Source: Gammaproteobacteria bacterium
Lineage (GTDB): Bacteria > Pseudomonadota > Gammaproteobacteria > CAIRSR01
Direction of reading: 5' to 3'
Length of the DNA stretch: 64,000 bases
Assembly: GCA_963575655.1 (NCBI GenBank)
Contig: CAUYTY010000184.1
Coordinates: forward strand, 34,936-98,935
Shown here: positions 47,028 through 58,976 of the stretch, in pieces
Layout of the letters: every line of letters starts with the position of its first letter
Numbering within the stretch: the first letter of the stretch is position 1
Position numbers and translations under genes: made by a program
The notes under the pieces: generated by a model
Database searches by the model: none
What the model was told of the DNA's origin: nothing
What the model saw: only the letters and a program-made list of their open reading frames with translations

Positions 47028-48263
47028 ATGAGGCAAAATAACGTGTCGAATTCGAATACGTCGCAAGACCTATGTGCGATGCCTGATGTGCGCGGTCATT
47101 ACGGCCCCTACGGTGGGCGTTTCGTGGCCGAAACTTTGATGGCCCCCCTGGAAGAATTGACCGCCGCCTATTTGCGTTATCTTGATGACCCGGAATTCCG
47201 ATGCGAATTGGATGCCGACTTTGCCCACTATGTAGGTCGACCTTCGCCCCTCTACCATGCGCAACGTCTCTCGCGTGAGCTGGGTGGGGCGCAGGTCTAT
47301 CTCAAGCGTGAGGACCTCAATCATACCGGTGCCCACAAGGTGAATAACACCGTGGGACAGGCCTTACTCGCAAAGCGTATGGGGAAGCGTCGGGTCATCG
47401 CCGAGACCGGTGCCGGTCAGCACGGGGTTGCCACCGCTACCGTGGCTGCTCGTCTGGGGATGGAGTGCGTGGTCTACATGGGGTCCGAAGACATTCGTCG
47501 TCAGTCGCTCAATGTCTACCGTATGAAACTCCTCGGGGCCACGGTGGTGCCCGTCACCTCTGGTTCGCGGACGCTCAAAGACGCGCTCAACGAGGCGATG
47601 CGCGACTGGGTGACGCATGTTGATACCACCTTCTACATCATCGGTACGGTGGCCGGTCCTCATCCGTACCCTGCGATGGTGCGCGATTTTCAGGCCATCA
47701 TCGGGCGTGAGGCCCGTACCCAATGCCTGACGCAGACTGGACGCCTCCCCGATGCATTGGTCGCCTGTGTCGGGGGCGGATCCAATGCCATTGGGCTGTT
47801 TCACCCCTTCCTCAACGACCACAGCGTGGCGCTCTACGGCGTGGAAGCAGCCGGCTATGGTCTTGCTACCGGACGCCATGCTGCGCCCCTTAACGCCGGT
47901 CGGCCTGGGGTGTTGCACGGCAACCGCACCTACCTGATGGAGGACGATGACGGCCAGATCATCGAGACCCACTCAATCTCGGCGGGCCTTGATTACCCTG
48001 GGGTGGGTCCCGAGCATTCTTGGCTCAAGGACATTGGGCGCGCCAACTATGTTGCCGCGACCGACACCGAGGCCCTGGATGCCTTCCATCGTCTCACCCG
48101 CACGGAGGGTATCCTCCCGGCCCTGGAGTCTGCCCACGCCGTTGCCTATGCCCTGCGCCTTGCACCCACTTTGCGCCCCGACCAGACGATCGTCGTCAAC
48201 CTTTCCGGGCGTGGCGACAAGGATATCCACACCGTGGCCGCCCATGAGGGGATTACTGTATGA
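47028..48263 (+). CDS. trpB: Tryptophan synthase beta subunit
   Basis: TrpB of about 411 residues joins indole and serine with PLP. It contains [22 protein letters not shown], the PLP lysine in [14 protein letters not shown], the substrate loop in [13 protein letters not shown] and VGGGSNAIG. The C-terminal [11 protein letters not shown] is intact. ATG at 47028 gives an 18-residue leader before MPDVRG; ATG at 47079 is an alternative start. It overlaps trpA by four bases (ATGA), so the two subunits of the complex are coupled. It stands after a repeat cluster rather than next to trpF. Confidence 0.96.
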   Translation: MRQNNVSNSNTSQDLCAMPDVRGHYGPYGGRFVAETLMAPLEELTAAYLRYLDDPEFRCELDADFAHYVGRPSPLYHAQRLSRELGGAQVYLKREDLNHTGAHKVNNTVGQALLAKRMGKRRVIAETGAGQHGVATATVAARLGMECVVYMGSEDIRRQSLNVYRMKLLGATVVPVTSGSRTLKDALNEAMRDWVTHVDTTFYIIGTVAGPHPYPAMVRDFQAIIGREARTQCLTQTGRLPDALVACVGGGSNAIGLFHPFLNDHSVALYGVEAAGYGLATGRHAAPLNAGRPGVLHGNRTYLMEDDDGQIIETHSISAGLDYPGVGPEHSWLKDIGRANYVAATDTEALDAFHRLTRTEGILPALESAHAVAYALRLAPTLRPDQTIVVNLSGRGDKDIHTVAAHEGITV

Positions 48264-49063
48264 GTCGAATCACCAACACCTTCGCCAATCTGCGCAGCCA
48301 GGGCCGTAAAGCACTGATTCCTTTCATTACCGCCGGTGACCCTAACCGCGCCGAGACCGTGCCGCTGCTCCATGCCATGGTCCGCGCCGGGGCGAACATC
48401 CTGGAGCTGGGCGTGCCCTTCTCCGACCCGATGGCCGATGGTCCCGTCATCCAGCGTGCCAGCGAGCGGGCGCTTGCCCACCATATGAGTCTGCGTGATG
48501 TCCTGGAGATGGTGCGTGCCTTTCGGCGTGATGATTCCCAGACTCCGGTGGTGCTGATGGGCTACCTCAATCCAATCGAGGTGATGGGTTACCAGACCTT
48601 TGCCTCTGCCGCCGCTGAGGCCGGGGTTGATGGGGTACTCACCGTGGATCTCCCGCCAGAGGAATCCGACGCCTTGATTACGGCCTTACGTGGGCTCGAC
48701 TTGGATCCCATATTCCTGATCGCCCCGACCTCCACCCCCGAACGCATCACCATGATTGGGGCGGCTGCGAGTGGCTTTGTCTACTACGTCTCACTTAAGG
48801 GGGTCACTGGGGCCGCTAGTCTCGACATCGCCGCCGTATCCGCGAAACTCAACGAGGTACGCCGTGCTACGGATCTACCAATTGGCGTCGGTTTTGGTAT
48901 TCGTGATGCGACCTCGGCAGCAGCCGTAGCACAGGTAGCGGATGCCGTAGTGGTAGGAAGTGCCCTGGTCTCCCGAATTGAAATGCTAGCCCAGCAGGGG
49001 ATGCCAATTATTCCCGAGATCGCAGCCTTTATCGCTGGATTGCGTTCGGCCATTGATGCCTAG
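48260..49063 (+). CDS. trpA: Tryptophan synthase alpha subunit
   Basis: A 267-residue TrpA, which splits indole-glycerol phosphate and channels indole to TrpB. Motifs present are [21 protein letters not shown], the catalytic Glu in [40 protein letters not shown], then [14 protein letters not shown] and the loop [28 protein letters not shown] and the C-terminal [11 protein letters not shown] complete the barrel. It overlaps trpB by four bases. Confidence 0.97.
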   Translation: MSRITNTFANLRSQGRKALIPFITAGDPNRAETVPLLHAMVRAGANILELGVPFSDPMADGPVIQRASERALAHHMSLRDVLEMVRAFRRDDSQTPVVLMGYLNPIEVMGYQTFASAAAEAGVDGVLTVDLPPEESDALITALRGLDLDPIFLIAPTSTPERITMIGAAASGFVYYVSLKGVTGAASLDIAAVSAKLNEVRRATDLPIGVGFGIRDATSAAAVAQVADAVVVGSALVSRIEMLAQQGMPIIPEIAAFIAGLRSAIDA

Positions 49064-49253
49064 ATACTGAAATCGAGGCAGAGGCGCCAGATTCCATTAC
49101 CTGGCGGCGTTGGCCATCCGCATGAAGTTGAGCGCCACCAGCGGAGGATGCAGATTATTCCCTGCGACGGAATAAAATCAAGGGAGCCTTTTTCCATCGT
49201 ATATCTAAATCCAAGCTGTCCCTAACTATATTCATGAATAGGAGAAATTCTCC

Positions 49254-50741
49254 ATGTCAAAGAAAATATTATTCGCCATGGTGGGTTTAACCTTGTGTCA
49301 TACAGAAATCATGGCGGCGGATTGTACTTTGCCGCCAATCAAACCGCTGGGAATCGAAACCTGGTCAGCTAATCAGACCACCGCTTCTCTTTGGCGGTCC
49401 CTACATCAAGACGAACTAAAAACTTTTTCCACTCAACAGACAGGCCACGCCGATGCCTTACCGTTTAATAATAATTCCCTAGAAGAAATGAGTTCCTGGC
49501 AGAGCGCACTAGATTGGTTGCTCGGGCCGCTTCCTAATAGCTGCGAGCCTTTACAACTAAAAATTAGCGCCACCGATTTACATCTTACTCCGGCGGAAAT
49601 GGCGCAGGCGAATATCTCACCGCTTCAGGAAAATGGCGTTACGATTGGCTATCATATGCGTCCGGCGAACTATTTCAATATCGCTGATACGCGCGCACCC
49701 TGGGTGCGTATTTATCGCCTTACCTACAACGATCCCGTTGGCCAACGGATCCCCGCCTATTTATTAACGCCGCAAAAGATATCGAAAAAGGCCATTCCAG
49801 CGGTACTTGTCGCGCACCAAGCCTTAGCGGTCTGTGGTAAAAAGGAACCCTTGGGTGTTTGCCTATGGAGCAAGGGTGCGAATCGAGTATTAGCATTGGC
49901 TCTCGAATACGCAAGAAGAGGATTTGTAGTAATAGCGCCGGATTTACCCGGTTATGGCGAGCTACAAGATAAGAACTGGAATTCCCTGGAATATAACACA
50001 CGTAACTATCGCAAGGTGTTGGCTCGTTTTCCCACAAGCAGTGAATTAGGTACGGAAGTCGCTTATCTAAAACGAGCCGTGGATGCTCTTTTCGCCCAAG
50101 ATATCGTCCGTATTAAGCCCAGGGTGGGCGCTGTCGGCCATTCCAAAGGCGCTACCCTTATACCACTATTGCAAATTTATGATGGTCGAGTAAAGGCGTC
50201 TCTTGCTAATGCCCCCGGCCTGCATTTATTCCGTACCGATGATGTATCCCTGTACGATAGTGTGGTTTATAATAATCAACCGCAATTTCCCGAAGGAGCC
50301 ATTGCACGCTGGTGTGGGTGGGGGTATTTGCCAAGAATGTGTTTCTTTGACGGTAATCTAGCCGCTTTGCCCATTGATTTTCATCACATCCAAGCCTTGG
50401 CCCTGAAAAAAGGACCATATTTTACCGTGCAGATCGAGGATGATGGATTTCCAGGTTATTGGCCATCCATCGATTTTATCAATACACAATCGGATGCCAT
50501 GGCTACTCGCTTACAAAGTGAATATGATTTTCGAGTTGTCGCGAGTGGCCTACGAGGGGAAGACCGTTGGGTTGACGCGGAGGGAATGACTGGTGACCAG
50601 TGTTTGGTTAACGCCAACGGTGATCTCAAGAAAATATGGCGCTGTCAAACAGTATTGCAACATTTTTACGGACATGGCGTTTATCCAAAAACTATTTTAC
50701 CGTTACTGAACCGTATGGAAGAAATCATGCTTGGGCCATGA
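49254..50741 (+). CDS. Secreted alpha/beta hydrolase of the dienelactone hydrolase/esterase type
   Basis: A 495-residue protein with a signal peptide (residues 1-21, ending IMAA). The hydrolase fold covers the central part: RIPAYLLTPQKISKKAIPAVLVAHQ, RGFVVIAPDLPGYGE and the nucleophile elbow VGAVGHSKGATLIPLL. The C-terminal part keeps a PGYWPSIDF and a conserved His-rich region, so a Ser-Asp-His triad is plausible. The N-terminal 130 residues form a separate, unassigned domain. It lies in the trpBA-accD gap, where a conserved order is normally uninterrupted, and is more AT-rich than those genes. Substrate unknown. Confidence 0.83.
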   Translation: MSKKILFAMVGLTLCHTEIMAADCTLPPIKPLGIETWSANQTTASLWRSLHQDELKTFSTQQTGHADALPFNNNSLEEMSSWQSALDWLLGPLPNSCEPLQLKISATDLHLTPAEMAQANISPLQENGVTIGYHMRPANYFNIADTRAPWVRIYRLTYNDPVGQRIPAYLLTPQKISKKAIPAVLVAHQALAVCGKKEPLGVCLWSKGANRVLALALEYARRGFVVIAPDLPGYGELQDKNWNSLEYNTRNYRKVLARFPTSSELGTEVAYLKRAVDALFAQDIVRIKPRVGAVGHSKGATLIPLLQIYDGRVKASLANAPGLHLFRTDDVSLYDSVVYNNQPQFPEGAIARWCGWGYLPRMCFFDGNLAALPIDFHHIQALALKKGPYFTVQIEDDGFPGYWPSIDFINTQSDAMATRLQSEYDFRVVASGLRGEDRWVDAEGMTGDQCLVNANGDLKKIWRCQTVLQHFYGHGVYPKTILPLLNRMEEIMLGP

Positions 50742-50802
50742 GTGAGCTACACTCCCTCATTACGAAGAACGAAATATCATGTGACCGACAAAACGCGAAA
50801 CA

Positions 50803-50981
50803 TATTAGACATTATCCGAAACCTCCCCTCTCTCAAAGGGAGAGGGGAGTGGAGTGGATGACTTTCGGGTAATAAACCTTATCGGAAACCTCCTCATCAC
50901 CCACTACAGTCAATATAAATCATGAGGTTGTGTTGTCCGGCAGGGGCTGGGTAGGGGGTTTCCGATAAGGTCTAATGTCTA
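50803..50981. repeat. Nested TA-flanked inverted-repeat elements (TAGACMTTATCGG family)
   Basis: An outer element starts with TATTAGACATTATCCGAAACC and ends TAATGTCTAT, and holds its own hairpin CCCCTCTCTC/GAGAGGGG. A second element (50873-50974, TAAACCTTATCGG to CCGATAAGGTCTA) is inserted near its right end and bounded by TA. The inner copy is almost identical to the one at 62118-62218. The outer element's right end is split by it, as expected for insertion of one into another. Confidence 0.75.
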
Positions 50982-51008
50982 TCGATCTGTTCTCTTTAGG
51001 AGCCACCT

Positions 51009-51491
51009 ATGCGCTGGGAAGAAGTTTGCGCCGACCGTAGCCTACAAAATTTGCCATACCGAATTGAACTCAATCGGGAAGGATTGATTGTCATGTCTCC
51101 CGCTAAAAATCGCCATGCGATTCGTCAAGGACGTATCCTGCGCATTTTGTTACGTCTCATGGGAGATATTGGCGAGGCGTTTCCAGAATGCCCGATTGAA
51201 ACAGACGACGGTACCAAGGTGGCGGATGTAGTTTGGATTTCTCCACAACGTTACGCGCAAGTAAAAAATCAAGATGTTTGCTTCATTGCCCCGGAGATCT
51301 GTATCGAGGTAATTTCCGAAAGTAATACCGAGCGTGAAATGCAATTTAAGACTCAACTTTATCTGGCAGCGGGAGCCGAGGAGGTATGGCTCTGTGACGC
51401 AACCGGGGCGCTACGCTTCTTTTCCTCAGAAGGGCAAATGGTCGCATCCCGAATTGTCCCGAGCTTTCCACTCGCAGTGCCTATTGATTAA
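51009..51491 (+). CDS. Uma2-family (DUF820) PD-(D/E)XK nuclease-like protein
   Basis: A 160-residue protein, close to the shorter members of the Uma2 family. It shows the nuclease-fold residues of the family: [14 protein letters not shown] with the metal Asp, then [13 protein letters not shown] with the Glu, followed by [17 protein letters not shown]. The N-terminal half has the usual [24 protein letters not shown] segment. Uma2 genes are abundant in cyanobacteria and filamentous sulfur bacteria; activity is undemonstrated. The ATG at 51009 has AGGAG eight bases upstream. accD starts 23 bp downstream and could be cotranscribed. Confidence 0.87.
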   Translation: MRWEEVCADRSLQNLPYRIELNREGLIVMSPAKNRHAIRQGRILRILLRLMGDIGEAFPECPIETDDGTKVADVVWISPQRYAQVKNQDVCFIAPEICIEVISESNTEREMQFKTQLYLAAGAEEVWLCDATGALRFFSSEGQMVASRIVPSFPLAVPID

Positions 51492-51514
51492 TTCCGCCAC
51501 AGGAAAGAAATGCA

Positions 51515-52399
51515 ATGTCCGATACCCTAAGCTGGTTTCAGAAACTCCTACCCTCTCGCATTCGCACCGAGGGTGGCAACAAAAAAGTCCCTGAGGGTCT
51601 GTGGAGCAAATGCGTTGCTTGTAGCGCTGTACTGTATCGCGCTGAATTAGAGCGTAGCCTGGAGGTCTGCCCCAAGTGTACCCACCATATGCGTATTGGG
51701 GCGCGTGACCGCCTCGACCGCTTTCTTGACGCTGAACCAAGGGAAGAGATCGGGGCGATGTTGGAGCCGGTAGATCTTCTCAAGTTTCGTGACAGCAAGC
51801 GATATAAAGATCGCCTCGTTCAAGCCCAAAAAGATACCAGCGAAAAGGACGCCTTAGTGGCAATGAAAGGTGCCGTCGAAGGATTACCATTGGTTGCCGC
51901 AGCCTTCGAGTTTCGTTTTATGGGAGGGTCGATGGGCTCGGTGGTCGGCGAGAAATTTGTGCGTGCCGTGGATTGTTCCCTAGAGTGGAATATCCCACTG
52001 GTATGTTTTTCGGCGAGCGGTGGGGCACGGATGCAAGAGGCGTTGATATCGCTAATGCAGATGGCCAAAACCTCCGCTGCCTTGGGGAAACTGACCCAGG
52101 CGGGAATTCCTTTTATTTCGGTATTGACCGATCCGACCATGGGCGGCGTTTCCGCAAGCCTTGCCATGCTCGGTGATATCAATATTGCGGAACCCAAGGC
52201 GCTGATCGGTTTTGCTGGTCCCCGTGTTATCGAACAAACCGTCCGTGAGACCCTCCCTGAAGGTTTTCAACGTGCCGAATTCCTGCTGGAACATGGGGCC
52301 GTCGATCTCATCGTAGATCGTCGTGAGATGCGTAGCCGAATTGCTCGGCTATTGTCTATCCTGACCCATCGGCCTACAGTGAAATTGTCTGAACCATAA
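51515..52399 (+). CDS. accD: Acetyl-CoA carboxylase carboxyltransferase subunit beta
   Basis: A 294-residue AccD, which with AccA transfers the carboxyl group from biotin to acetyl-CoA to make malonyl-CoA. The zinc ribbon uses C33, C36, C52 and C55. The carboxyltransferase core has GMPLVAA-like [36 protein letters not shown] and [16 protein letters not shown], ending with [18 protein letters not shown]. The order trpA-accD is conserved in gammaproteobacteria, but two genes and repeat elements have come between them here. Confidence 0.97.
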   Translation: MSDTLSWFQKLLPSRIRTEGGNKKVPEGLWSKCVACSAVLYRAELERSLEVCPKCTHHMRIGARDRLDRFLDAEPREEIGAMLEPVDLLKFRDSKRYKDRLVQAQKDTSEKDALVAMKGAVEGLPLVAAAFEFRFMGGSMGSVVGEKFVRAVDCSLEWNIPLVCFSASGGARMQEALISLMQMAKTSAALGKLTQAGIPFISVLTDPTMGGVSASLAMLGDINIAEPKALIGFAGPRVIEQTVRETLPEGFQRAEFLLEHGAVDLIVDRREMRSRIARLLSILTHRPTVKLSEP

Positions 52400-52538
52400 T
52401 TTCACTCAAGTTGAGCTCTCTCTGGCTGATAAGAAGTTTCGTTTCTTTGAGCACCTGATGATTTATTGTATCGTTGCCGGCTGCTTAGTGAGTTGGCAAC
52501 CTGGATTAGCAATTATTGAAGTTTCCACGTAATACCTG

Positions 52539-54428
52539 ATGAACGATACCTACAACGCAGCAGCCATCGAAGTTCTGTCGGGACTGGATCCCGTCCGCCG
52601 GCGTCCGGGAATGTATACCCAAACCGAACGCCCCAATCATCTTGCCCAAGAAGTTATCGACAATGCGGTGGACGAGGCCTTGGCAGGCTTTGCCACCAGT
52701 ATCGATGTCGTACTTTATGCCGATGGTTCGTTGTCGGTGGCCGATGACGGACGCGGAATGCCCGTGGATATTCACCCTGAAGAGGGCGTATCGGGTGTGG
52801 AGGTTATTCTTACGCGCCTCCACGCCGGTGGTAAATTCTCGGGAAAGACCTATCAATTCTCCGGTGGCCTTCATGGAGTTGGAGTGTCGGTGGTCAATGC
52901 CCTTTCCCTGCGCCTCGAAGTATGGGTGCGTCGCGGAGGACGAGAACATCACATCGCTTTTGCCAATGGCGCAAAGACCTCAAAACTCACTGTAGTGGGA
53001 CCCGCACGCAGCACGGGCACTACGGTACGATTCTGGCCCGATCCGCAATTCTTCGACAGCCCCAAATTTTCGCTATCGCGCCTGCGTCATTTACTCCGCG
53101 CCAAGGCAGTGTTGTGTCGTGGGCTTACCGTGCGGTTTCGCGATGAAACTACCGCAACCCCTGAACAACAAGAATGGCGCTATAGCCAAGGATTGGAGTC
53201 CTATTTACAAGAGGAATTAGGAGATCAGGAGACACTACCCGAATCTCCCTTTGTAGGTAGCTTCCAAGGTAATGAACAAGTAACGGACTGGGCAGTGGTT
53301 TGGCATCCTGAAGCGGGCGCCTTAACCCTGGCCGAGAGTTACGTTAACCTAATTCCCACGGCCCAGGGAGGAACCCACGTTAATGGTCTACGTACTGGAT
53401 TATTGGAAGGACTGCGCGAATTCTGCGATTTTCGGAATCTCTTGCCGCGTGGCGTCAAGATTTCTCCCGAAGATGTCTGGGAACGAGTCAGTTATGTCCT
53501 TTCGGTAAAATTACGTGAACCTCAATTCACCGGCCAAACCAAGGAACGTCTTTCCTCCCGAGAATGCGCGGCTTTTGTTTCCGGGGTAGCCAAGGATGCC
53601 TTTAGTCTATGGTTGCACCAGCATACCGAGCAGGGCGAGCGCATTGCTGAATTGGCGATTGGTGCGGCGCAGGCGCGCCTCAAAGCCGGACGAAAGGTAT
53701 TACGCAAGAAAATTACCTCAGGCCCAGCACTACCCGGAAAACTTGCGGATTGTGTCGCTCAAGAGCCAACGCGCACTGAGTTATTCCTGGTCGAAGGGGA
53801 TTCCGCCGGTGGCTCCGCAAAACAGGCGCGTGATCGGGAAACTCAGGCGATCCTGCCATTGCGTGGTAAGATCCTGAATACCTGGGAAGTGGAACCCGCC
53901 GAGGTATTGGGTTCCCAAGAGGTTCACGATATCGCCGTGGCCATTGGCGTAGACCCAGGATCGGATAAAGTAGACGGATTGCGTTATGGAAAAATCTGCA
54001 TTCTCGCCGATGCTGATTCCGATGGGGCACACATTGCCAGCCTATTGTGCGCCCTGTTCCTACGTCATTTCCGTCCCCTGGTGGCAAAGGGGCATGTCCA
54101 TGTGGCAATGCCCCCCCTGTATCGGATCGATGTTGGCCACGATGTCTATTACGCCCTGGATGAAGGTGAGAAACAAGGTGTCCTGGAGCGCATTGCTGCC
54201 GAAAAGAAGAAAGGTAAGATTAATGTTCAGCGCTTTAAAGGATTGGGTGAGATGAATCCTTTACAGTTACGCGAAACTACCCTTGCCCCCGATACACGCC
54301 GCTTGATCCAACTTACCTTGGAGGATGAGGAGGCAACGGTAATTCTCTTGGATATGCTACTTTCTCGGGGACGTGCCGCCGACCGCCGCGTCTGGCTAGA
54401 AACCAAGGGTAATTTGGCAACAATATAG
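52539..54428 (+). CDS. parE: DNA topoisomerase IV subunit B
   Basis: A 629-residue GHKL-type ATPase subunit, the length of ParE (630 in E. coli). ATP-binding motifs are EVIDNAVDEAL, VADDGRGMPVDIHPEE and [29 protein letters not shown]. The Toprim domain has [31 protein letters not shown] and the acidic ILADADSDGAHI. The C-terminal box is [19 protein letters not shown]. Topoisomerase IV separates linked daughter chromosomes. It is followed by gyrB after an 80-bp gap; parE usually lies away from gyrB. ParC is not in the window. Confidence 0.95.
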   Translation: MNDTYNAAAIEVLSGLDPVRRRPGMYTQTERPNHLAQEVIDNAVDEALAGFATSIDVVLYADGSLSVADDGRGMPVDIHPEEGVSGVEVILTRLHAGGKFSGKTYQFSGGLHGVGVSVVNALSLRLEVWVRRGGREHHIAFANGAKTSKLTVVGPARSTGTTVRFWPDPQFFDSPKFSLSRLRHLLRAKAVLCRGLTVRFRDETTATPEQQEWRYSQGLESYLQEELGDQETLPESPFVGSFQGNEQVTDWAVVWHPEAGALTLAESYVNLIPTAQGGTHVNGLRTGLLEGLREFCDFRNLLPRGVKISPEDVWERVSYVLSVKLREPQFTGQTKERLSSRECAAFVSGVAKDAFSLWLHQHTEQGERIAELAIGAAQARLKAGRKVLRKKITSGPALPGKLADCVAQEPTRTELFLVEGDSAGGSAKQARDRETQAILPLRGKILNTWEVEPAEVLGSQEVHDIAVAIGVDPGSDKVDGLRYGKICILADADSDGAHIASLLCALFLRHFRPLVAKGHVHVAMPPLYRIDVGHDVYYALDEGEKQGVLERIAAEKKKGKINVQRFKGLGEMNPLQLRETTLAPDTRRLIQLTLEDEEATVILLDMLLSRGRAADRRVWLETKGNLATI

Positions 54429-54505
54429 GTATTTTAAATTCGATATTTTTAGTCACCCCCACGTGGGGCTCAGATTTGAATAACACATAGCGAAAGAAGA
54501 ATTAA

Positions 54506-56926
<2,421 letters not shown>

Positions 56927-56992
56927 CTTCGGGATAAAATAACCACCAGAGTAACGTTCTGGTCCTCGTTCAAAATGAAGAACAGGCCGCGT

Positions 56993-57024
56993 AAGTTGGG
57001 TTGCGGTGCTCCGCAACCCAACTT
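56993..57024 (+). terminator. Rho-independent terminator after gyrB
   Basis: A perfect 14-bp stem (AAGTTGGGTTGCGG with CCGCAACCCAACTT) with a 4-base loop is followed by TCTTCC. It starts 66 bp after the gyrB stop. Confidence 0.8.
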
Positions 57025-57261
57025 TCTTCCAAACCCAGGGCGTTGTTGCCCTGCGCAGAGATACCGAAACGTCGTTGGCGTGTCTAAAGGCTACGACTTA
57101 CCCAATCCGCGCGACTTTACGCTGGTGACCGAAGAACGAACCTCATCATTCTCGGATCGCAATCCCACCATTTCCTGCCGGAATGACGAACAGGTGGTAA
57201 GGCGGGTAGCAAAGATAATCAGCCAACTATCCACCTCATTGATCAGGAAAAGGCGAGCAAA
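57025..57261. other. Convergent gap between gyrB and trpE
   Basis: A CTGCCGGAATGACGAACAGG segment near 57176-57195 belongs to the scattered CCGGAATGAC repeat, one arm only. No gene is supported; the frame across 56975-57289 is the product of these repeats. Confidence 0.4.
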
Positions 57262-58809
57262 TTATCCGCATCCCTTAAACCCTTCTTGAACCATAGCGAC
57301 CGCACGAAACATGGCGCGTCCCTTGTTCATGGTCTCATCCCATTCTTTTGCAGGTACCGAATCGTAGACGATACCTGCTCCCACTTGGATGTGGAGGGTG
57401 CTGTCCTTGATTACTGCGGTACGAATGGTAATTGCGGTATCCATGTTGCCAGACCAACCAATATAGCCCACCGCTCCTGCGTAAATGCCACGCTTCACTG
57501 GTTCTAGCTCTTCGATAATTTCCATGGAACGTACCTTTGCAGCACCACTTACGGTGCCGGCTGGGAACGTAGCACGTAAGGCATCAAGCGCCGTCAGACC
57601 GTCACGTAAATGACCTGTGACGTTGGAGACAATATGCATGACGTGGGAATAACGTTCGATCACCATTTTCTCGGTGAGCTGGACGCTACCAACGGTTGAA
57701 ACTCGCCCAACGTCGTTACGTCCGAGGTCGATAAGCATTAGGTGTTCCGCACGCTCTTTGGGATCAGCCAAGAGTTCCTGTTCCAAGGCTTGGTCAATCT
57801 CCTCCGTGGCGCCACGCGGACGAGTACCCGCAATCGGGCGTACGGTAACGATCTGATCCTGCAGGCGAGTAAGAATCTCCGGTGAGGATCCCACAATGTG
57901 AAAGGCATCCAGATCAAAAAAGTATAAATAAGGCGAAGGATTGACGCAGCGTAGCGCACGATAGAGATCAAGGGGAGGATTGCGAAAAGGAATCGACAGG
58001 CGCTGAGAAAGCACCACCTGCATAATGTCCCCATCGACAATATAACGTTTGCTTCGTGAAACGGCCTCCTCAAAACCCGTCCGAGTAAAATCAGAGTGAA
58101 AATCCTCTTCACGCACCGGATTAACATCGTGCTGTCGTTGCTGGGGCGAAAGAGGCTGGCAGAGGAGAGTCTCTAATTCATCTAAACGATTCTCGGCGGC
58201 AATGTATGATTCTCTCACCCGCTCATTACCGCTTCCGTTAAGCGTGGCCGGGGGGAGCTTGGCATGAACAACGAGGTAGAGTTTTCCCTTGAGGTTGTCA
58301 AAAACCACCACCTCATCAGAAAGCATCAGCAAAATATCAGGGGTACCGATCGGATCAGGTTTAGATATCCCACGCGGGCCGGTAAGATTCGCTCCTGCCT
58401 CATCCAGTCGTGGCTCAATGTAACGTACCGTGTCGTATCCAAAATAACCCACTAAGCCGCCGGTGAAACGAGGCTGACCAGAAACACTCGGAACCCGATA
58501 ACGAGATTGAAAGGTGCCAATCCAGGCGAGTGGGTCGGCTACTTTCGCTTGCTCGGTCACAATACCGTCATGCTCCAGACGTATCTCGTGACCAATTACC
58601 CGTATTACGGTACGACATGGCAGACCAATAATAGAATAGCGCCCCCACTTCTCTCCGCCTTGCACCGATTCTAGTAGATAGGAATAGGGGCCACGAGCAA
58701 GTTTTAAGTAGGTTGAAAGTGGAGTCTCGAGGTCGGCCAAGACCTCACGCAACACCGGAATGTGGGTATAGCCTTGCGTAGCTAATGCCAGGAATTGATC
58801 AAGCTTCAT
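57262..58809 (-). CDS. trpE: Anthranilate synthase component I
   Basis: A 515-residue TrpE, converting chorismate to anthranilate with ammonia from TrpG. The N-terminal [18 protein letters not shown] is the tryptophan feedback site region (the SxxKR-like element). The catalytic core has [60 protein letters not shown] and [23 protein letters not shown]. The C-terminal [21 protein letters not shown] is also intact. rpe-gph-trpE is the Pseudomonas-type order. A leader peptide with three Trp codons precedes it. The ribosome site AGGA lies five bases before the ATG. trpG is not in the window. Confidence 0.97.
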   Translation of the reverse strand: MKLDQFLALATQGYTHIPVLREVLADLETPLSTYLKLARGPYSYLLESVQGGEKWGRYSIIGLPCRTVIRVIGHEIRLEHDGIVTEQAKVADPLAWIGTFQSRYRVPSVSGQPRFTGGLVGYFGYDTVRYIEPRLDEAGANLTGPRGISKPDPIGTPDILLMLSDEVVVFDNLKGKLYLVVHAKLPPATLNGSGNERVRESYIAAENRLDELETLLCQPLSPQQRQHDVNPVREEDFHSDFTRTGFEEAVSRSKRYIVDGDIMQVVLSQRLSIPFRNPPLDLYRALRCVNPSPYLYFFDLDAFHIVGSSPEILTRLQDQIVTVRPIAGTRPRGATEEIDQALEQELLADPKERAEHLMLIDLGRNDVGRVSTVGSVQLTEKMVIERYSHVMHIVSNVTGHLRDGLTALDALRATFPAGTVSGAAKVRSMEIIEELEPVKRGIYAGAVGYIGWSGNMDTAITIRTAVIKDSTLHIQVGAGIVYDSVPAKEWDETMNKGRAMFRAVAMVQEGFKGCG

Positions 58810-58810
58810 A

Positions 58811-58830
58811 AAAATCCTAATTAAGACTTT
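58811..58830 (-). promoter_or_regulatory. AU-rich hairpin covering the trpE ribosome-binding site
   Basis: On the transcript, AAAGUCUU (58830-58823) can pair with AGGAUUUU (58818-58811) around an AAUU loop. The second arm contains the trpE Shine-Dalgarno AGGA. It is a weak structure with G-U pairs. It could mask the start of trpE or act as a weak terminator with the following U-run; either role is inferred. Confidence 0.35.
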
Positions 58831-58851
58831 ATAAGAATACTTTATCCATGA

Positions 58852-58893
58852 TCAAGAACCCCATAACCAACCCCAAGAGATGGGTTGTAACAT
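58852..58893 (-). CDS. trpL: Tryptophan leader peptide upstream of trpE
   Basis: A 14-codon frame from ATG to TGA, encoding MLQPISWGWLWGS: three Trp codons in 13 residues, against a usual Trp frequency of about 1 percent. It starts 83 bp after the gph stop and ends 42 bp before the trpE start. On the RNA, CAACCC (codons 3-4) can pair with GGGUUG (codons 7-9), and CCCAU with AUGGG (codon 11 region), giving two exclusive hairpins over the Trp codons. A leader peptide with tandem Trp codons upstream of trpE is the hallmark of attenuation, known for trpE in Pseudomonas. I see no GC-rich terminator after it, so the readout may differ. Confidence 0.75.
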   Translation of the reverse strand: MLQPISWGWLWGS

Positions 58894-58976
58894 TGGTCGA
58901 CCAACTCTTAAGCTGGTTAGGGGGTATGACGAAAGTACGTAGATTAGGCTTCCTTATCTTGGCCCAACCTACGGAA

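Noticed and set aside
56975..57289. 104-residue frame after gyrB
   Set aside because: It spans the gyrB terminator and overlaps the end of trpE; its sequence comes from repeats (the AACCCAAC stem and the CCGGAATGAC unit).
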